Below are positions 47,516 to 60,937 of a stretch of DNA of 64,000 bases, piece by piece. A program made the position numbers and the translations under genes. The notes under the pieces were generated by a model. That model worked only from the letters and a program-made list of their open reading frames with translations, was not told the DNA's origin and searched no databases. Within the stretch, counting starts at the first letter, position 1. The number at the start of each line of letters is the position of its first letter. The stretch lies in NCBI GenBank assembly GCA_013397865.1, contig VZTI01001722.1:470679-534678 (forward strand), written 5' to 3'. The stretch is from Struthidea cinerea. Taxonomy: Eukaryota > Chordata > Aves > Passeriformes > Corcoracidae.

Positions 47516-48785
47516 GTCCTGCATGAAGAAGAAAGAAAGAAAAAAAAAAAAACACAAAACAAAACCAGCTGTAGTTTCTCAATTTAGGGAAAAAGGTTTC
47601 TGTAAATACACCTGATGCTTATTTTGGTATAGTACAGGTTCAAACATTTTGTGTCTCTGTCATGCTAAGATAGCTGCTGGCTATGAGATTACCCATGTAT
47701 TTATGGAATAGGGGCTGAAACAAGAAAGGCTGGAGTTCAACAGGGCCTCAGGATCCCTGCAACATAGCTGATCAGATGATTTCTCTCAAGAGAGTAAGTG
47801 GAAAGTATTTTTAGCAGCATTAGCCAAGAAGACTGCTGCCAGAGAAGTGGGCTCTCCCTATCTTCTGTAGAGAGCCCAGCCTGGGCTTCTTCTCCCTCTC
47901 AGTTTGGCAGTAAGGGGATCAGATAGTGGAGTGAGCAGCTGGAGGGCCAGCAAGCAAAACCAAGGCAGTCATGGCTCCTTCACAAGGCCTGGAGGTGTCC
48001 AGGACATTTGGTACTGCTGTTAGCACTGGGAAAAGCAGCTTTTCACCCCTCATCTGTACAAGACACCTTTCTTTCAGATCTTCCAGCCCTACCAAAGGCC
48101 AAGAGAGTTCCATGGCCCTACCAAGATGTTTTACACATGCAACTCCCTAGTTAGTTAGTCCATTCCTACAGCTGACCCTGCCTGCCCGACAGCAGGTAGT
48201 GGTTACACTGGAATGCAAAAGCACTCCAGAATTGCTGGCTGCTTTTAAGATTCTTGAGCATTAGCCAGAGATTTAAACATTGCAATCCAGTTCAGTAATC
48301 CATAACTGAATACAGATTTTCTTTGCCTCAATCAGGTTGCTACTTGTTTAAAGAGTAGATTTTTCCACTACAGCACCAGAACAAGTACCTACAAGAAACA
48401 AATCGTAAGTGCCAAAGTCAGTGCCAGGATCATGAAATACAGCAAGCTCAGCCTTCTGTGACTTTACGTCATCAGTTGTGTACTTACATGAGCAAACCTG
48501 CTGTACATTTCTGTTTTCCTTCTTTGGAGCCTTGGGTAGAATATAGGGGTGGACTGGTGTAAAGCACAGCTCACTGCAGAATTACGGATGACAAGGAGTA
48601 GAGCAAACAGCAAAAGTGGAAAGCAGCCATGGACAAGCACTAGCAGCTAACATGCAGCAAGGCAAGCAAGCCCCATGGCAAGCCCTGCAGAATGAGTAGC
48701 TGCAGTAGCTATAAATCTGGTCTCACACACGCCAATGGAATCTGTCCGTATCTCAAACCCTTTGAACTCCACACTGGACAGCAAA

Positions 48786-49000
48786 AAGGACCAGTTGGTT
48801 TAACCCCAGTAGGCAGCTGACCACCATAGAGCTGCTCACTCGCTCCCCACTGCAGTGAGATGGGTGAGAGAACCAGAAGATTAGAAGTGCAAAAACTCTT
48901 GGTTTGAGAGCAAGGCAGTTTCATAAGTAGAGCACAAGCTGAAAGGATAGTAAACTAAAAGCAAGCAAGCACTGTGGCACAAACAAAGTAAATCAGTACG
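48786..49000 (+). mobile_element. LTR fragment, same type as 61738, in copy B 5' intron
   Basis: GGTTTAACCCCAGTAGGCAG, then GCTGCTCACTCGCTCCCC and a GAGATGGGTGAGAGAA stretch, parallel the 5' part of the LTR at 61738. The right half of the element is missing, so it is truncated. Ends are approximate. Confidence 0.6.
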
Positions 49001-52000
49001 ACAAAAAGTCAAAAGAATATAGAATTGTTTATTTCCTGATGATTGGTGCCTGACTAAGATATAGGAAGATCTGGACATTTTCACTGAAAATAGTCTGCAT
49101 GATTCAGATATTAAAATATCTGTTGAAACAGTGTTTAAGAAGGATAAAGCTGATGGTGTGGTGCTACTCTATAGTAAGTTATTGTTTATAAAGTTCTAAT
49201 AAGAGCAAGGACTACAAATCCTCAATGTGTGCAAAGGATGCTGTGCTGACAGAGTCGAGGAGAAGGCCGTGTTAAGGGGGCTTGCCTCAGGCTGCTGAAT
49301 CAGAAATACTGAGCAGTATTTGGAATAACTCGTTCAGCCTGCAGCATAGGGTGAAGGAAGTGAGTGGATTTTGCATTGTTATGGGGGGTTTGGATCTGGA
49401 ACACAGACTACTACAGCCAGTACCAAAAGTGTCTTAAAATCCCAGATAAAATGTCCGTATCCATAGCAAGTGCATCAGTAAGAACCCCTGTATGATATGG
49501 GGATTAATTGGGATCTACAGATCACAGATGAACAAGAGATCCTATAATCTACCAACGAGATTTAAGACTATTCCACAGTCCCCAAGCACAAATAACTGCA
49601 GACTCAACAGCCAGATAAACTTCTGGCAAGGTAACTGAGAAGCTGGTTAGTGATGAAGATAAATGATGCCACTCATTATAATTTTGTGGGAAACAGACCA
49701 TCTAAACAAATTCACCTCCATTCTTTGAAGAAATTAGAGGTTTAATAGCTTGTGCAGGTTTCATGCACATAGAGTTTAACAGGGGCTTCTTAAAGAGTCA
49801 TTTTAGGCCGCACATGAGCTGCTGCTTGAAAGTTGTCCTTCCACCAGTCCTTCGCTCTATGTTCTTACCCCCAGCCTGCTCTCCAACAGGATCAGCTGGC
49901 TCCCTGCCAAAGGGACGCCGGCAAAAAGGCTGGCACAAGCAAAATCACTCTTGGGAACAGCCCAAACTAAGGTTGGCATATGGGTATTACGGAAGTATAT
50001 TACCAATGCCACTTGACATTTTTATTAAAAAATAAATTTCTTTTAAATCGAGAATACATGCAATCAAAGATGTTACTGACTAGCATGACAAAACCATATC
50101 CATCGGTGGTGGAATCTCTACCAAATGAGAACTGAATCTATGTCCTACATTAATCAGCATTTTCAGAATTTTCTTCTAATATTAATAGGATGTTTACATT
50201 GATCAGTTTTAACAATGTAACATTCCACTGATTCCTCTTCCTCCATCCCAATTTTTGTGTAGCAGAAATTTACTTGCTGGCTGGAAAACCACTACACTTA
50301 ACTTGGTTAGCTCACAGACTACAGTATAAATTTACATCTTAATTTATTAATTCTGATTTTAATTTCAATATAGACACTGGAAAAAGCTTTAGAAAGAAAA
50401 TAAAATGCATCACTGTGAAAAATTGTATTTTTTTTAAGACATACAAAACAGATTTTAACAGTACAGATTTGACTAAAGACTTCTGAAAGTAGTTGGGTAG
50501 ACACAGAGTGAGTTTGCCTTCAGTGAGCTAGCTGGGTGGATGGGATACAAGCTAATTCAACATCATTCCAGCTGAATCCAAGAGCAGAAAAAGAATAAAT
50601 GATTGACAGACTGAGAAAAAACTAGAAGCAACATGGTTTTTTCTGGAAATTGGATACTCAACTGTGGTTCAGTTTCTGCTCTCACAGTTCAATTGTGCAC
50701 TACCTCCAATATTTCATAAGAAAAGAATGAACTCCAATCACTGAAACCTGGACCCCAGTTTTTGGACCATATGATGTGAGTCCAACATGGTAAATGCATC
50801 CCTCTACTGTCAAAGGGCATCCTGCTAACATCAAAGGGCTACAACAGGACAGGACTTCTATTTTTCCATGTTCTACTGGCTATCTCTCACCAGTCCCCTG
50901 CTGAAACCACAAATAAAATTTTGAAGCATTCCTTCTATCAAACACCATATAGGAAATTATTACACAGCTATTTGAGTGCCTATTGTAGGCCTGTTACTAA
51001 CAACCTCCTTGATTATGCACTAGGAGACAATGCAGGAGTGTTACCACAACACATTTACTTATAACTGCTTTAGTTTGCCCGAAATGTCAAAATTTAAGAA
51101 AGAAATTTCTTTTCTGCTTTTATGAAATCTGAGCCAGGAGCAGCTCCAATGTACTTGAATGCTGAATATCCTATAAAAGGTTAACAAGTGGGTTTAGTGT
51201 TGTATTATTTAACAAAAAACCCCAAGCAAACATTTTTTAAATTGTTGGCATTTTTCTCATCTTATCTAGTGATGGACTTGAAGCTATTGTTCTGAGTGAT
51301 TTCATTGTTCTTACAGAGAACAACACGTGTGTTGACATGTGAGGTATTTGTTTGGGCTCCACCTATAAAGCATATCGAATTCCAGAATAATCGCTGTATC
51401 TACAATGTAACGTTACAGGTGATGTCAGAGAAGGACAGAAGCACTGTCTCCCTACTTAGAGGGGAGCTCCCCTTTCAACAAAAGTCTCCTGTACTACAAG
51501 TCGTTCAGATCCTAAAGTCTTGCTGAAGCATCATTTACTGATAAGGATAATTTTACCAACATTATAATCCCAGGGAAGAACAAAGCTGTCACAAGAGACC
51601 TATTACATTAAAATTAAAACCTTGCAGCTGGCTTTCAACCATGACTGAATAGTTATAATCTTGGTCCTGCTGCTCACTAGTTTGCTCTTGGCAATAAGTT
51701 TAGCAGAGCAGAGTGAGAAGATGCTTTACACAGAAGCAAGTGTAAAGTAACCACAGACTCTTGGTGAGAGGATTTTTTGACACCTGCTTTCTTGTGGCAG
51801 GCTCCCACTCTTCAGTCAAACTCAATTGTTCTGTTTCATGAGAGGAGTCATCTAACAGTTACAAATCTTCCTGTTGCTTTTCAGTGTAAATGAAATTCCA
51901 GTTTTATATTTCCTGGACGTTTTGTGGCAGTTCCATGGAAAATGACTCTCTTGCTAGTCTCACCCTGCCACCACCCACTTTATTTATCTCCATAAATCCA

Positions 52001-52330
52001 CCCATCTTGTACCCTCCTGTGTTTGTAGAGCTTCCCCCACCTTCAGCACATCCACCCCAAAAATGAAGGGTCTATCCTCTCCAGAAAGAGACTATCAGCA
52101 ACTACAGTGCTCAGTCTCCCAAGTTTTTGCAGCCATTCTACCTGTTTCACACACTGAGGATACTAAACCCAGAACACTGTTTCCCATTTACAGCCTCAGC
52201 AAATACAAATAACTGAATTCCCACTTGGGTTTGATTGAGCTTGTGGAAATTAGGCACTATCCTTGGCCGAGCATCCTTGCTCCGCTTAGTCGCCAGAAAC
52301 GTGGCATGTAAGAGCTAGAAGAATAATAAA

Positions 52331-53150
52331 ACCATAGAATCATAGAATGGTTTGGCTTGGAAGGGTCCTTAAAGAGCATCTGGTTCTAACCCTCCTGCCA
52401 TGGGCAGTGACATCTTCTACTAGACCAGGTTGCTCAAAACCCAATCCAACCTGACCTTCGACACTGTCAGTGATGGGGCATCCACAACTTCTCTGAGCAA
52501 CCTGGTCCAGTGTCTCATTATTCTCACAGTAAATTTCTTCCTGATATTTAATCTAAACTGCCCTCTTTCAGTTCAAAGCCATTCCGTCTTGTCCTGCTGA
52601 TTACACGCCTCTGTAAAAAGTCCCTCTCCAGCCCTCTTGTAGGTACCGCAGAAACAGAGGAGCATATCTCCGTGTCCTTGAAACAACTGCTTTGAAACGT
52701 TTTTTTGTTTTCTGTCCTTCTCAGGCTCAGTTTAAAGACATAGTAAAGATTGGTGGGCATAGGGTAGCGATAGGGGATACACATTATAAAGTCACCCCAA
52801 GACAACACACTAAAAGGATGACATGAGATCTGCCTGGGGCTTTCTCTTCATCACGCTGAACAACCCCATCTCTCTCAGCCTGTCTTCACAGGAGAGTCCT
52901 CTGATCATCTTTGCGATCCTTCTCTACACATGTTCCAACAGGTCTTTACTGTGCTGAGAACACCAGAGCTGGATGCAGCACTGGGGTGACGTCTCACACC
53001 TGAAGCACAGTGAAAGGGCAGAATCACCTCCCTCACCCTGCTGGCCACACTTCTTGAGATCCAGCCCAGGATATGGCTGGCTTTCCTGAGCTGTGAGCGC
53101 ACATGGTCGGGTGCATGAAGAGGGTGTACAAGGAGCAGCACCTGGGTTCA
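52331..53150 (-). mobile_element. CR1 copy interrupted by about 190 bp of other sequence
   Basis: 52331-52645 carries the 3' CR1 blocks (ACCATAGAATCATAGAATGG, CCCTCTCCAGCCCTCTTGTA). 52835-53150 continues the same element (GCTGAACAACCCCATCTCTC, GCTGGATGCAGCACTGGGGT). The intervening 52646-52834 does not look like CR1. It ends just upstream of the copy B CpG island. Confidence 0.8.
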
Positions 53151-53329
53151 GAGCTGGTACCCGTCCTTCTCAGGCACAAGTAAAATACAGCAAGCACCCA
53201 ACACCTACATTTATCCCTTTTCTTCACCTGGAAATATCATTTAAAATTTCCAAACGTCAACACTGCGAAGACTCGGGGATTTCCTCAATGTCAGGCGCTA
53301 AGGGCCCCTTAGAGCAGATCGCTGCTGAA

Positions 53330-53720
53330 GCACGGGAGTGCTGGAACGCGGCCGGCCCTTCCCCCGGCGCTGGCCCCCCTCGGGGCGGCACAGCCTCCCC
53401 CCGCCGCCCTCCGTCCCGTCCCGTCCCGAGCCCCCCGCCCCGCTCACCTGCCCGCGGCCGCGCCGTCCCGGACCCCGCGGATGAGCCCCGTCCCGGGATA
53501 AGCGCACCGCCGCCCCCGCCCCCGGGACGGGGAGGTGGAGCTGCGCCTGGCAGACACGGCGGGCTCCGCGCCCAGGTCTCCTTTTAATTCTTCAACGATA
53601 AAAATCCCTGGACGGGCGCCAGGAGCCCCGCCTGGGCGCGCTGGGACGGAAGCGCCGCTTCCCATCGCAGGGGAACAAGCGACGCGCGGAGCCTTCGGCG
53701 CCCTCCCCATCTTGGAAGAA
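53330..53720 (-). promoter_or_regulatory. CpG-island promoter and noncoding first exon of copy B
   Basis: Very CpG-rich block with GC boxes on the minus strand (GGGGGCGGGG, complement of 53513-53524). A strong minus-strand donor, GGGCAG|GTGAGCGGG, ends a candidate 5' UTR exon at 53448. The next acceptor would be at 47518, giving a 5' intron of about 5.9 kb. ORFs across this block are compositional and have no homology I can see. Confidence 0.65.
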
Positions 53721-56169
53721 AGAAGCCTCCCTGGGACGTGCTTCCAGTCAATTCATGTCTACGTTGCTTAAGGAAGCTTTCCGACAGTGTCATTGACCGC
53801 CGAGTTGAGAAAATGTAGTGGTTTTGCAAAGGAAATAACCTCTTTAAAAAGCTTGAGAGACTTGGGTGTCACACAGGCTTGGGATATAATTAAAGCCGAA
53901 CACAGATAAAACATGCTAATATGGCTAAATTCAGCAGAGGAAACCTGAAATGTAATAAATATCCTTATGTTGTACTGTTGTTCACCCTATTCCTTCTATG
54001 GTGGAGGTCTTAGACTGATAAGACCAACAGGTACCAGTTTTGAAGTTCAGAAAATGGTTAATCCAAACCGTTTAAGGCAGGTGATTGAATTTCATTGATT
54101 TGTTTTGATGCAGAACAAGAAATTGGCTCCCATGAAGTAAAATGCATGACTGCAGTTCATTTCTTCCCACACACATGCTGTGCTGTAGCTGTGGTCCAGG
54201 GGAAGCACAGACACAAACCTGCAAAAAAAAGCATCCACCAGTGATGCTTCTCTCTTGGCTTCTGGCTTTTATGGCACAGGACAGATTTGTTCAATAACAG
54301 CTTTTCTTGTGAGGGAAGGAAAAACTTGATATTCCTTGCCTAGCATGAAGCAGCAAATCATTGGAAAAGTGGTTTTGCTAGTAGAGAGCTTGATAGAATG
54401 CAGAGAGAAAGTATTTAAGAGGCAAAAGTACATTTAGATGGTCAGTGCAGAGAGAAAATTGTTGTACCTAAGACTTACCAGCCAACACCAAAAGCAGCTG
54501 AAATTATTTGTTTTGTTTGCATGTGGTTTTTATCCTTGTGTTTGCATGAAGGTGTACTATCATTCAAAGGGTCTGGATGGAAATGCAAGAACTACAACTA
54601 TTATTGAAGAACAGAACAGGAATGAAACAGCAACACGATAATATGGATATTAAATAATACACTGGAATAAAAAGTACGGAATAGCATTGGGTGGAAAAAA
54701 ATAAAAAAGAATTGCGTTGCTATCTTTGCTTTTCCTTCTCATTTTTTTTTCTTGAGAGTCATCTTGAAAAAAAAGTGATATGTGGCTTTTTCAGAGTACT
54801 TTTAGGAATCTCATATGGGTTTCTATCAGCAGATTTGCATATGAAGGGAGATTTCTAATAATAGACAAAACTACTCTGAGGAATCCATGTCATTACATGA
54901 AATCAAAATTTAAGCATTTGGATCTCAGGGAGTGGGAAAATATAATAAAGAGCGGCAAAATTTCAACAGCCTGGAATTTTTAGGTGAAATAATGGTCAAA
55001 AATTTTAGAAAGTTTCCAAAATTCCTACAGATACCTAGTGTACAATGTGTATTATCATGACTATAAAGATTCTATGAGAAATGGAGCAAAAGGAACTGAT
55101 TGGTATAATAAACCATGCCATGTGAATCAGAAGCATACGTTAAACTTCAGCTAAAAATAAAAGTAGCAACGGAGGTGAGATAGATACAAAAAATTAATAG
55201 GGCTGAAAAAGTACTTTGCTCTAATTTTGAATTAAGGTAATGAGATGGAGAATTGGAAGATTGATAATAAAGATGAAGGAGGAAAAATAATAAAACAGGA
55301 ATGAAAAATCAAGGTTCAGACATGGTAAGAATAGAAATTCAGTTAGTTTTCTCAGTCTATGCAAGAACAGTGTCTAGCAGATGTAATTCCAGGCAAGTAG
55401 TAAGGAATTTGTAGTAGCTTTGGGGAGTTTAGAATACCATGTGACCAAAGAATAGCAAATTTAACACATATATTTGAGAAATTAAGAATAATTAGGAGTC
55501 TCCTCTATTCTGCACTACCCAGTTTGTTCCAGACCAAAATGTGTTAAGAAAACAGGAGTTCAAGATGTAGAAAAATGGTAAACTCATTTCCTTTTCTAAT
55601 TGTTAAACCTGCCAAGCAGTCCTGCCAATGGCATGAAGCTATGGAAAGGGTAAATGTAACCTTAGGGTTTATCTCACAAAGTTCCAGGTAGGATTAGTGA
55701 AGTGTTAAAGCTGACATTGAAGGCCTGGCTGAGATCTTCTCTGAAATATTTTATTTAATTCTATTTCCTCCTTGTTTACATAGATCAATTTAGATTGAAA
55801 CAAGGACAGAAAAGAGTCCAAAGAATGAGGGAGAGGCATGTGGCTTTTTTTAACCTATTGAAATGAAATTTCAAATGGGATATACTTGTTGCTGTTAAAT
55901 AATTGTGGGAGTAAAAAGGTAAAAAAGTTACTCAGTTAAAGGTCAGTAAAAGGACAGAATAAATGAGAGTTAATGGCCATATAACTTTGGGACACTTCAT
56001 ATTCCAGTAAGTTTTCCAGCAATTAAAACTGAAGTTATGAACCTGTTTACAAGAGAAGTAATAGAGTTTCTACTGCTATTTGAAAGTTGTAAATGAATAG
56101 GTTACAGAATTTGGCAATCGCAGTCTGGTGTTGATTGCATGACACTGCAGGTGAGTTGTGCTTGGAGCT
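53721..56169. other. Upstream of copy B, nothing recognised
   Basis: AT-rich sequence directly 5' of the copy B promoter. No exon of a divergent gene was recognised, although a small noncoding exon could be missed. Confidence 0.45.
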
Positions 56170-56998
56170 GGCACCCCTTCATCAAGGATGATTCCAACAG
56201 AACATGGAATGGTTGATCCTGTTATTAGCTGGTTACAAGTGGTGTTCCCCAGGGCTCAATACTGGGGCCTGTCCTTTTTAATATCTTTATGGATGACCTG
56301 GATGAGCGGACTGAGTGCACCTTCAGTCAGTTCACAGATGACACTAAGTTGAACAGGAGTGTTGATCTGCTGGATAGTTGGAAAGCTCTGTAGAGGGATC
56401 TGGACTGGCTGGATCGCTGGGCCAAGACAAATGGTATGAGGTTTGACAAGGCCAAGTGCTGGGTCCTGCCCTTGGGTCACAACAACCCCATTGCAGCATT
56501 ACAGGCTGGGGGCAGAATGGCTGGAAAGCTGCCCAGAGGAAAAGGACCTGGGGGTGCTGGTCAAATCTGGCTGAACATGAGCCAGTGTGTGCCCAGGTGG
56601 CCAAGAAGGCCACTGACATCCTGGCCTGTACCAGAAACAGTGTGGCCAGCAGGACCAGTGTTCCCCTGTACTCGGCGCTGGTGAGGTCACACTTCCACTC
56701 CTGTGATCCCTCTTCTCTCAAGCAACAAAAAGATGAAACGGCGTCAAGTTGCTCCAGGGGAGGTTTAGATTGGATATTAGGAAAAAATTCTTCACTGGAA
56801 GGTTTGTCAGGCATTGGAACAGGCTGCTCAGGCAGTGGTGGAGTCACCATCCCTGGAGCAATCCTGGAGGTATTTAAAAGACAAATAAATGTGGTGCATA
56901 GTGACATGGTTCAGTGGTGGACTTGGCAGTGTTAGGTTAATGCTTGGACTAGATCACAAAGGTCTTTTCTGCCCTAAATTGTTGTGATTCTATGCCTA
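56170..56998 (+). mobile_element. CR1 with part of the reverse-transcriptase end, broken
   Basis: GTGGTGTTCCCCAGGGCTCA opens the C-terminal part of the CR1 reverse transcriptase (VFPRAQYWG in one frame; FMDDLDERT-like residues in another), followed by the usual 3' region and the end GTGATTCTATG. Stops and frame breaks occur, and a segment is missing around 56705-56735. Inactive. Confidence 0.88.
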
Positions 56999-57340
56999 AC
57001 ATAAAATGACAATTTGTGTTTGGAGGCTATAACTACTAAAAGAAACTGATTACTTGATTCTAAAGATGTGCCTCAGTCTTGCCTGCTGTCCCTTAATACT
57101 TGCTTGAGCATATATGCCAGAACCTAGACAGGATTAGCAATTGCTACTGACCCCATTCTGGAGCAATGGCAGCCTTTGTGGGTTCTTAGGATTGGATCCT
57201 ATTTCAGCCTGTAATGTTGCAGAGTGATGGGAAGAGATAACTATCTTGGAGGTCTCAATAAACTGAACTTGAATGCCTTTTTTTTTTCTTCAGCATTGAC
57301 ATTTTAAACATATCAATCATTGATGTTAAATGTGGGAATC

Positions 57341-57468
57341 AAGATAGTATCACAGATGTGGGATGGCTGCCAAGACAAAGAATAATTNGAAGATAGTATC
57401 ACAGAGGGGGGATTATTTGCAGGCGAGCTTGAAAACTTTAGAGGTGGCTGCCAAGACAAAGAATAATT
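57341..57468. repeat. Duplicated flanks around a single N (probable assembly join)
   Basis: The N at 57388 is preceded by a 47-bp segment starting AAGATAGTATCACAGA and ending GGCTGCCAAGACAAAGAATAATT. The segment after it starts and ends with the same sequences but has an extra piece of about 32 bp inside. This is most simply two overlapping contig ends or two alleles joined by a placeholder N. Confidence 0.75.
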
Positions 57469-59046
57469 ACTTTTTCTTTTATTGGAAAGATTTTTCACTG
57501 ATGAAGATGAAGAAAATGAGCTTTTCCTTTAGATCCTGAAAGAAATATCCCCCAATAACATTCTTGGAAAGCTGTTATATGGATGGAATTTGCTGACTGT
57601 AGATGGTGTAAGAAACTACATTGCTCAGGAAGGGGAATTCAGACATTAAGTGTGAAAACTTGTTCTGTTTCTGCCTATGTAAAATCAGTAGAATCAAACC
57701 AAATTCTGCCAAGGCTCAACCTTAGCCTGTGCTTGCAAATATCGCTGCTGTCCTGGAGGAAAATACAAAGTCACTTGACATTAAGATTTAGTGGTCTAAA
57801 AACTAAGTCAGTTCATTTGCCTGGAAGCAGAAAATGTTAATCTGAGCAAAAACACAGAGTACTTACTCCTAGCTCCAGGAAGAGCTCCTTCATCTGGTAT
57901 CTGTGTAAGCCATCCCTCTTACATATGCAAGATCATGAGAGCCAAGGCTACCTTGCTGCACAAGCCTCCCCATTTCTTTTCCATATCCTCAGTTTCATTC
58001 TCCTCTTCTACAGCTGTCAGTGTGGGCCAGCTGGCTCCAAATTTGGCATCTAACTACTGGCAGGGACAGTGGTGTCAGCTTGCAGGGCTGGAGCCCTCCT
58101 AACCCCTGCAGATGGAGGTTGCCATTTGACAGAAGGGTATCCCTTCACCATACCACAGGTTTCCATCCCGCCTTCTTGTCATGCATACCTTACTAATGGT
58201 TTTCAGCACATCATTTGCTGATAGCAGAGATGTGACAAATCATCAGGAATTTTTGGGTCTCATCCAATTTGTAAGAAAACATAGTCTCTAGCAGGTACTG
58301 TTATCTCTCTTTTCTATATACCTTAGTATTTTGAAAGTGTCCTCTGCATACTTTTCCAATATATGTGCACTCTACTGACATGCATATAATTTTCCTGTTG
58401 GAAGGTTCTTTCTTACCGAATTCAGTCTGCATTATTCCTACTCCCTATTTCTTTCCCAGCACCAGTTCTTAGGCTGAGAGTCTCTCTCTCCTTTCTACAT
58501 CTCTTTTTCTATTCTCAACATTAATCCATCTCACGTGAACAAGCCCTGTCTTGTCTCCATAACCTTGGTTCCTACTTTCTTTGCCCAGTTTATCACAGTG
58601 TCACCAAAGAAAGCTCTCCTCTGTGGTTAGGTGCAGCCTTTTCAGCATCCTTTCATTGACCCCAAACTATTGAATCTCCACAGCCTCCTTCTCTGGAAAT
58701 GCTGTTGTCATTCCCAGCTCTTTTACATACCATGGTTTGTTTGAAAAAAAAGGCTGTTCCCCAGCTTCTTACCCATCATCATATCTGTAAAATCCCACTG
58801 ATGTTTCACAATTCTCACCCTTCCTTCGCACAACCTTCACTACTCCCTTGCACTTCTCTTTCCCTCCAGTCTGCTGGAATTCAGCAGTTGCCGTAAAATT
58901 TCGTTGCCTGCACTGATAGTCTTGTGCTGTTTATGTGTCTAGAGGCAGGGGAAATAGGATGAGGTTTTCTGTTTAATTATCATTTTAGTCTGATTATCTC
59001 TATATATTGAGAAAAATATGGCATAGAGAGGACAGAGTCTTTGCAG

Positions 59047-59120
59047 ATCATAGAGTCATAGGATGGCTTGGGTTGGAAGGGACCTTGAAGGTCATCAAGT
59101 TACAACTCCCCTGCCTTTTA
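59047..59120 (-). mobile_element. Very short CR1 3' end
   Basis: TCATAGAGTCATAGGATGGC, then TTGGGTTGGAAGGGACCTTG and AAGGTCATCAAGTTACAAC. About 70 bp. Confidence 0.85.
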
Positions 59121-60430
59121 GACATTTAGATATTAAAAGGTGACACTTTTTTGAACATAAGCACACTACATTTTTTATGCTTCATGGTAGGTCAGCCTAG
59201 ATTCAGGTAAGAAATATATCTGGTGATTTCCCTGGTGAGTCAATGGCTCAAAGGCTAAATAAGCAGTTGGTAATGTAACCAAGAGCAACATACGGTTCAA
59301 AGGATAGAAATATTTAAAATTTGCCTCTAGACCATAACAACTGTGTCACACACAACGTGCTGTCATAAAGACCAGAGAAGAGGGAGGAAGAAACAATTTA
59401 TCCCAAATACAAACAGAGGTTCAGAAATGTTTGCAGTGGTTGGTTGCACACTATTTCCAGGGTTGCAACACCCACGGTACCTCAGCAAAACCACGCATAG
59501 TTTCTCTGATAACTCAGTGCCATTCTGAGCAGAATGAACCAAGCCCAGTGTGATGTGAGCAGTCAAAATACTAGTGATGGCCATAAGTGTACATCTTTTA
59601 GCAGGACTGAAGTGTATTTAATATACTTGCCCAGTGGTGCTGTTCCTGAGAGACACACATGCAAATAATACGGCTATTATAATAACTATTGCATGCACCC
59701 GAATACATGGTTATTTTCTAAACTCGTGTACATATAGATGCAGTAGAGTATGGCCCTATCTCATTAGATATTTTCCATTAGGCAGGGTTGTAAGGCTCAT
59801 CCCATGGCTGGACTCAGGTCTTCCCTTCAGAATAGTCTAATGGATGGTCCCATTTCTCCTGACTGATGGTGCACCACTTCAAGCATGATAAACTGCATTC
59901 GCCATCAAATCCCAAAATAAACATTGTAATATAACTGAGGTCCGGATTGTCAAGAGGTTGGACGGCTTTGCTCTAGTTATTACTTCAGTTAAATACTGTA
60001 ATAATAGCATTCTTTCTATTGCAAGCAGTTGAGTGGGTGTATATGTAGCAATTGTCTAAGTGGGTAGAATTTGCACAGATGAAAATAAAGTAAATGAGCT
60101 GTTATATCAAGTGTGGGTGACATGCCTCCCTTTATACACCCTTTCCCCTTGCCCACGCAGGAGCTACACACCAAACAGGGCAGCCTTCTGAAGGGCTGGA
60201 AGGTCGTAAAACCTTACAGGAGCATGGGTTTTGCTGAATGGATCTGTGTAGGATGCTTTATGCTTCAGGAATTTAAGAGGAAAGTACTTGTTTTGGTCAT
60301 TTATGAAACTGTAACTTCAAATATTCTACCTAAAATGAAAATTTTATGAGTGTTTTCTTCTGCATCATTAAGAAAAGGTTATGTGAATTATGATCTTGAC
60401 TAAGCCACAGCAGATAGAAAACACTAAAAC

Positions 60431-60474
60431 CTATTTGAGGGTTTTTTTTGTTTTGGATTTTTTTTTTGTTGGGT

Positions 60475-60510
<36 letters not shown>

Positions 60511-60582
60511 GTGGGAGGGCAATTTCTTTCTTCCTTTCTTGTTTTTTCTTTGTATTCTGCAGTGGTAGTNTTTTTTTTGTTG

Positions 60583-60615
<33 letters not shown>

Positions 60616-60652
60616 TTTGTTTGGTTTGGTTTGGGTTTTGGGGTGGTTTATT
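60431..60652 (+). repeat. Long poly-T and GT-rich tracts with a single N
   Basis: T homopolymers with TTGTTGGG interruptions. The motif TTTTTTTGTTGGG occurs both before and just after the N at 60570, again suggesting overlapping ends. ORFs of poly-Phe or poly-Lys here are artefacts. Confidence 0.9.
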
Positions 60653-60937
60653 TTGAGAGAAACCACAGTTCTTCTCATAGGGGAGTATATTTAAAGAAAA
60701 ATGAGAAGATATTGTAACATCATTTCAGATTACAGGAGTCTTTCATTCTTAAATAAAACCAGAAAGCCCAGCCAGAAATGTGACAAACATCCCAGGTAGG
60801 TTGATGAGGAGTCAGAAGCTGCAGTCAAGTTTCTTACTGGGGTAGTTTTTCTCATGGTAGAAAGTACAACAGATTAAGCCTCAATAACATGCTTGGTCCA
60901 GTGTCACTAAGGCATTTGAACCATCTCTTCAGTAAGC

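Larger units (their letters stand above)
56999..60430. other. Intergenic, nothing recognised beyond repeats noted
   Basis: Contains the N join at 57388 and the CR1 end at 59047. The 57880-58900 stretch is pyrimidine-rich on the plus strand. ORFs are 85 codons or shorter and unrecognised. Confidence 0.5.

Noticed and set aside
47516..47557. Upstream in-frame ATG giving a longer copy B N-terminus
   Set aside because: The extra residues are encoded upstream of a good ATGCAG|GAC acceptor and are mostly Phe from the polypyrimidine tract; copy A also begins three bases into the exon.
53093..53829. ORFs of up to 164 codons across the copy B CpG island
   Set aside because: Low-complexity proline/arginine/glycine sequence in all frames; better explained as promoter and 5' UTR.
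56344..56935. 187-codon minus-strand and 159-codon plus-strand ORFs
   Set aside because: Both lie inside a broken CR1; the minus one is antisense and the plus one is out of frame with most of the reverse-transcriptase remnant.
60390..60717. Poly-Phe and poly-Lys ORFs
   Set aside because: Translation of homopolymer tracts through an N.
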